From: Halopseudomonas salegens
GTDB lineage: Bacteria > Pseudomonadota > Gammaproteobacteria > Pseudomonadales > Pseudomonadaceae
NCBI RefSeq assembly: GCF_900105655.1
Contig: NZ_LT629787.1
Span: 3,410,001 to 3,474,000, forward strand
Reading direction: 5' to 3'
Length of the DNA: 64,000 bases
Shown: positions 61,061-64,000 of the stretch, piece by piece
Layout: each line of letters opens with the position of its first letter
How positions within the stretch are numbered: position 1 is the first letter of the stretch
The notes under the pieces: model-generated
Databases searched by the model: none
The model's input: only the letters and a program-made list of their open reading frames with translations
What the model was told of the DNA's origin: nothing
Program-made: the position numbers and the translations under genes

Positions 61061-63358
61061 ATGACTGATCTGACGAGAACCATGGCGGAGAGCGAACCTG
61101 CGCCATCTCTGCTTCCCGATACCAATGCGCGGCAACGCTTGCGCAAGCGGCGTGCCCGCAAGGATACGCTGTCACGCTGGGGTATCAGCGCGGCTGGCTT
61201 TGGCGTGGTATTCGCCCTGGCGATGATTTTTGTCTATTTGTTCTACGAGGTTGCACCGATTTTTCGCGGTGCAACAGTCACGCCTATGGTGACGCTGGAA
61301 CTGCCAGTCACCGAGTCTGAGACGCAAGCGCTATTGATTGAGCGCTATGAAGAGCTGGGCTTCCAGTATACGGATGATGGCCACGCCACCTTTTTCCAGT
61401 TGGACGATGGCAGTGTGCGCGCCGAGCTTGATATGGGTTTGCCTGAAGACGCCAGCGTTACCAGCTTTGCCTCGGGCAACCCGAGCTCGAACATTGTTGT
61501 TCAAGGCCTGAGCAATGGCCAGGTGCTGGTGGTCGAGCACGATTATGACCTGACGTTCCCGGACGGGGTGCGGCACATCGCCCCCATGTTCAAATACCCG
61601 CTCGGTAATCAGCCGATCGAGTTGGATGAGCAGGGTGCTGCATTGCGCCATGTCGCCATTGAGCGTCGCACACGCGGCCGGGAGGCCACACTGATAGCCG
61701 GTTACACGGAAGATCAACGCCTGGTGCTGGCCAATATTACCACTCGCAGCAACTTGATGACCGGGGAAACCTCCGCTCAGGTAGAGCGGTTTACTCTGCC
61801 TGCGGTACCAGGCGAGCCGATGAAAATGTTGCTGGATCAGCAGCTGCGCAACCTGTTTGTGGTCGACACGACCGGTCAGATTCACTACTACGATGTCAGT
61901 GAGCCAGCCAAGGCACGCCTGGTGCAGTCGGTGGATGCTGGTAATGGCAGCCCGATTACCGCGATCGAGTTGCTCAACGGTACGGTATCCCTGATTGTCG
62001 GCACCGAGCGCGGCGAGCTGAGTCAGTGGTTCCTGGTCCGTGACGAGAACAACAATTACGACCTGGAGCATGTGCGCGACTTCCGCTCGCATTCTGCGGC
62101 CATTACCAGTCTGGCGCCGGAATACAACCGCAAGGGTTTTGTTGCCGGTGATGCCGAGGGTCATATCGGCATCCATTACGGCACCTCGGCGCGTACCCTG
62201 TATCTGCAACAGTACGTCGATCAGCCGATTACTCGAGTGACCATTTCACCGCTTAATGGCATGTTGCTGGCGAAAACGCCAGATGGAAATATCCACGTCG
62301 CTGAAGTCTGGAACGAACACCCGCAATTGTCCCTCAATGCGTTGTGGAATCGTGTCTGGTATGAAGGACGCAGCGACCCGGAATTCATTTGGCAGTCGTC
62401 ATCGGGGTCGGATGAATTCGAGTCCAAGTTCAGTTTGACGCCCTTGACCATTGGTACGCTGAAAGCCGCCTTCTATGCCATGCTGTTCGCCATGCCGCTG
62501 GCGATTGCCGGGGCGATTTATACCGCCTACTTCATGACGCCCAAGCTGCGTGGCTTCGTCAAACCCAGCATCGAAATCATGGAAGCCTTGCCAACGGTTA
62601 TTCTCGGCTTTCTGGCTGGTCTCTGGCTGGCACCTTTTGCAGAGGACCACTTGCCGGCAATCTTCAGTATTCTGCTGTTATTACCGCCCATCATGCTGTT
62701 GTTTGCCTGGTTTTGGTCAACAGTAGTGCCTCGTTCAATCCGTCAGAGTATCCCCGATGGCTGGGAAGCGGCATTGCTGGTGCCGATTATTCTGGCCTTT
62801 GGCTGGTTGGCGGTCACCATGAGCCCGCTGATCGAAGTCTGGTTCTTTGGCGGCAGCATGCGCCAGTGGTTTACCGATGTAGGCATTACCTATGATCAGC
62901 GCAACGCCTTGATCGTCGGTATCGCCATGGGCTTTGCAGTGATTCCGACCATCTTTTCGATTGCTGAAGATGCCGTATTTACGGTGCCCAGACACTTGAC
63001 CCAGGGCTCGCTGGCACTCGGGGCTACCAGTTGGCAGACAGTCGTGGGTGTGGTGCTGCCCACTGCCAGCCCGGGGATTTTCTCCGCAGTGATGATGGGC
63101 TTCGGGCGTGCAGTGGGTGAAACCATGATCGTCTTGATGGCGACCGGTAACAGCCCGGTGGTCAACTTCAATATCTTTGAAGGGATGCGCACCCTGTCCG
63201 CCAATATTGCTGTCGAATTGCCGGAAACCGCAGTGGGCTCTTCTCACTTCCGCGTACTGTTCCTGGCTGCTCTGGTGCTGTTGGCGATGACCTTTGTGGT
63301 CAACACCGCGGCAGAAATCATTCGCCAGCGTCTGCGCACGCGCTACAGCAGCCTGTAA
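61061..63358 (+). CDS. pstC: PstC phosphate ABC transporter permease, long form
   Basis: This 765-residue permease is more than twice the length of the E. coli subunit. After a first transmembrane helix (FGVVFALAMIFVYLFYEVAPIF, near 48-69) comes a periplasmic insert of about 380 residues with repeated beta-rich segments, then the permease core with SLTPLTIGTLKAAFYAMLFAMPLAIAGAIY, EALPTVILGFLAGLWLAP and the coupling loop near LTQGSLALGATSWQTVVGVVLPTASPG. The long form is normal for pseudomonads. It pairs with PstA, 16 bases downstream. Confidence 0.95.
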   Translation: MTDLTRTMAESEPAPSLLPDTNARQRLRKRRARKDTLSRWGISAAGFGVVFALAMIFVYLFYEVAPIFRGATVTPMVTLELPVTESETQALLIERYEELGFQYTDDGHATFFQLDDGSVRAELDMGLPEDASVTSFASGNPSSNIVVQGLSNGQVLVVEHDYDLTFPDGVRHIAPMFKYPLGNQPIELDEQGAALRHVAIERRTRGREATLIAGYTEDQRLVLANITTRSNLMTGETSAQVERFTLPAVPGEPMKMLLDQQLRNLFVVDTTGQIHYYDVSEPAKARLVQSVDAGNGSPITAIELLNGTVSLIVGTERGELSQWFLVRDENNNYDLEHVRDFRSHSAAITSLAPEYNRKGFVAGDAEGHIGIHYGTSARTLYLQQYVDQPITRVTISPLNGMLLAKTPDGNIHVAEVWNEHPQLSLNALWNRVWYEGRSDPEFIWQSSSGSDEFESKFSLTPLTIGTLKAAFYAMLFAMPLAIAGAIYTAYFMTPKLRGFVKPSIEIMEALPTVILGFLAGLWLAPFAEDHLPAIFSILLLLPPIMLLFAWFWSTVVPRSIRQSIPDGWEAALLVPIILAFGWLAVTMSPLIEVWFFGGSMRQWFTDVGITYDQRNALIVGIAMGFAVIPTIFSIAEDAVFTVPRHLTQGSLALGATSWQTVVGVVLPTASPGIFSAVMMGFGRAVGETMIVLMATGNSPVVNFNIFEGMRTLSANIAVELPETAVGSSHFRVLFLAALVLLAMTFVVNTAAEIIRQRLRTRYSSL

Positions 63359-63374
63359 TCGGCCATAGGGGAAT

Positions 63375-64000
63375 ATGATGAAATCCTGGTTCAAGAGTGG
63401 TGCTCCCTGGATCTGGCTGAATGCCGGTGCGGTGGCAATATGCATGATCATGGTGGTAGGTCTGATCGGATTGATTGCGGTGCGCGGTTTTGCGCACTTC
63501 TGGCCGGCCGATGTCGCTCAGGTGGCCGTGGTCGAGACTGACGGTACGCGCAGTGAGATTCTTGGTGAGGTGGTGCGCTCGCAAACCATTCCGGCCGCTG
63601 TAGCGATTGACGCTGGTTACAAGGTGCCCGAGGACAAGGAGTTGGTCACCCGCTTTCTGTTCAAGCAGGGTAACCGTGATCAGACCGGCCGTGATTTTGC
63701 CTGGTATACCGAATTCGGTATGGGCGAATTCAAGTATCCGGACAACGTATGGGTAATCGAACGCCGCGAATGGGGCAATTTCTACGGCTATCCGGTCAGC
63801 CTGGAGTATGACGGTGAACGACTGACGCCACAGGATGAGAACTTCTGGACCGCTACCCAGGAAACCATTGATCGCAGCCTGCAGCTGCATGACAACATCA
63901 AGTCGATCGAGCGTGGCGAGATTGGCCGGATCAACGCAGGTATCGAGCAACTGCGTCTGGACCGGCGTAATCTGGATCTGCGCAATGTGACCGGCACCGA
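63375..64000 (+). CDS. pstA: PstA phosphate ABC transporter permease, N-terminal part (cut by window end)
   Basis: The frame starts MMKSWFKSGAPWIWLNAGAV (ATG 63375 or 63378, with AGGGGAA before) and stays open to the window end. One transmembrane helix (AVAICMIMVVGLIGLIAVRGF) is followed by a long periplasmic region (FAHFWPADVAQVAVVETDG, then WGNFYGYPVSLEYDGE and a charged helical stretch). This is the long PstA form that accompanies long PstC in pseudomonads. The permease core, pstB and phoU should lie beyond the window. Confidence 0.88.
   Translation, partial: MMKSWFKSGAPWIWLNAGAVAICMIMVVGLIGLIAVRGFAHFWPADVAQVAVVETDGTRSEILGEVVRSQTIPAAVAIDAGYKVPEDKELVTRFLFKQGNRDQTGRDFAWYTEFGMGEFKYPDNVWVIERREWGNFYGYPVSLEYDGERLTPQDENFWTATQETIDRSLQLHDNIKSIERGEIGRINAGIEQLRLDRRNLDLRNVTGT

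Overview
The window looks like a near-origin segment of a gammaproteobacterial chromosome, most likely a Pseudomonas relative of the Halopseudomonas (pertucinogena) type. The reasons are the order mnmG-rsmG-parA-parB-atpIBEFHAGDC-glmU, a Pseudomonas-type parS core, the HexR/zwf pair, the very long PstC form, and GC-rich codon use. No IS transposase, tRNA, rRNA or CRISPR array was seen. Genus assignment is inference; gene identities rest on motifs readable in the translations.

Layout. 1-12 kb: 3' part of mnmG, rsmG, parAB, the complete nine-gene F1Fo ATP synthase operon closed by a clear terminator, then glmU. 12-24 kb: a PilZ protein, DUF192, a COG0523 GTPase whose start codon lies in a parS-like site, DUF3301, a diguanylate cyclase, trmO, a hydrolase, DUF3299, an ACR3 arsenite permease, and an MHYT histidine kinase with a REC-HD-GYP partner. 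24-27.1 kb: an anomalous AT-rich island flanked by a duplicated purK 3' end (510 bp, offset exactly 3064 bp) and a broken second copy of the MHYT kinase. 27-31 kb: purK, purE, an 8-copy heptamer repeat, and an sbtB-like/sbtA bicarbonate transport pair. 30-43 kb: small envelope protein, dgkA, ybiT, a phosphatase, an MFS carrier, a monooxygenase-fold protein, hexR and zwf divergent around a perfect HexR palindrome, a large GGDEF-EAL protein, and uvrD followed by a long inverted-repeat element.

43-59.6 kb: a Tat-lipoprotein TRAP binding protein, then a cobalamin riboswitch, btuB and a 12-gene run (btuM-cobO-cobB-bluB-btuF-like-cbiB-cobD-cobQ-cobU-cobT-cobC-cobS) in which all eleven junctions overlap. 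A BrnT/BrnA toxin-antitoxin pair and the TRAP membrane subunits (dctM, dctQ) follow on the other side, so the B12 block separates the TRAP parts. An acyl-CoA thioesterase closes the region. 59.8-64 kb: the phosphate uptake locus, with pstS under a three-unit Pho box and its own terminator, then pstC and the start of pstA.

How the genes work together. The B12 block covers corrinoid uptake (BtuB, probable BtuM), a,c-diamidation, adenosylation, lower-ligand synthesis (BluB) and nucleotide-loop assembly, but holds no corrin-ring genes. PurK consumes bicarbonate, so the adjacent SbtA/SbtB-like pair could feed purine synthesis. Four c-di-GMP proteins (PilZ, GGDEF, HD-GYP, EAL) lie within 28 kb. The most unusual part is the 24-27 kb island: its geometry fits a Campbell-type integration at purK, and it carries a soluble-plus-membrane gene pair that I cannot assign to any family.
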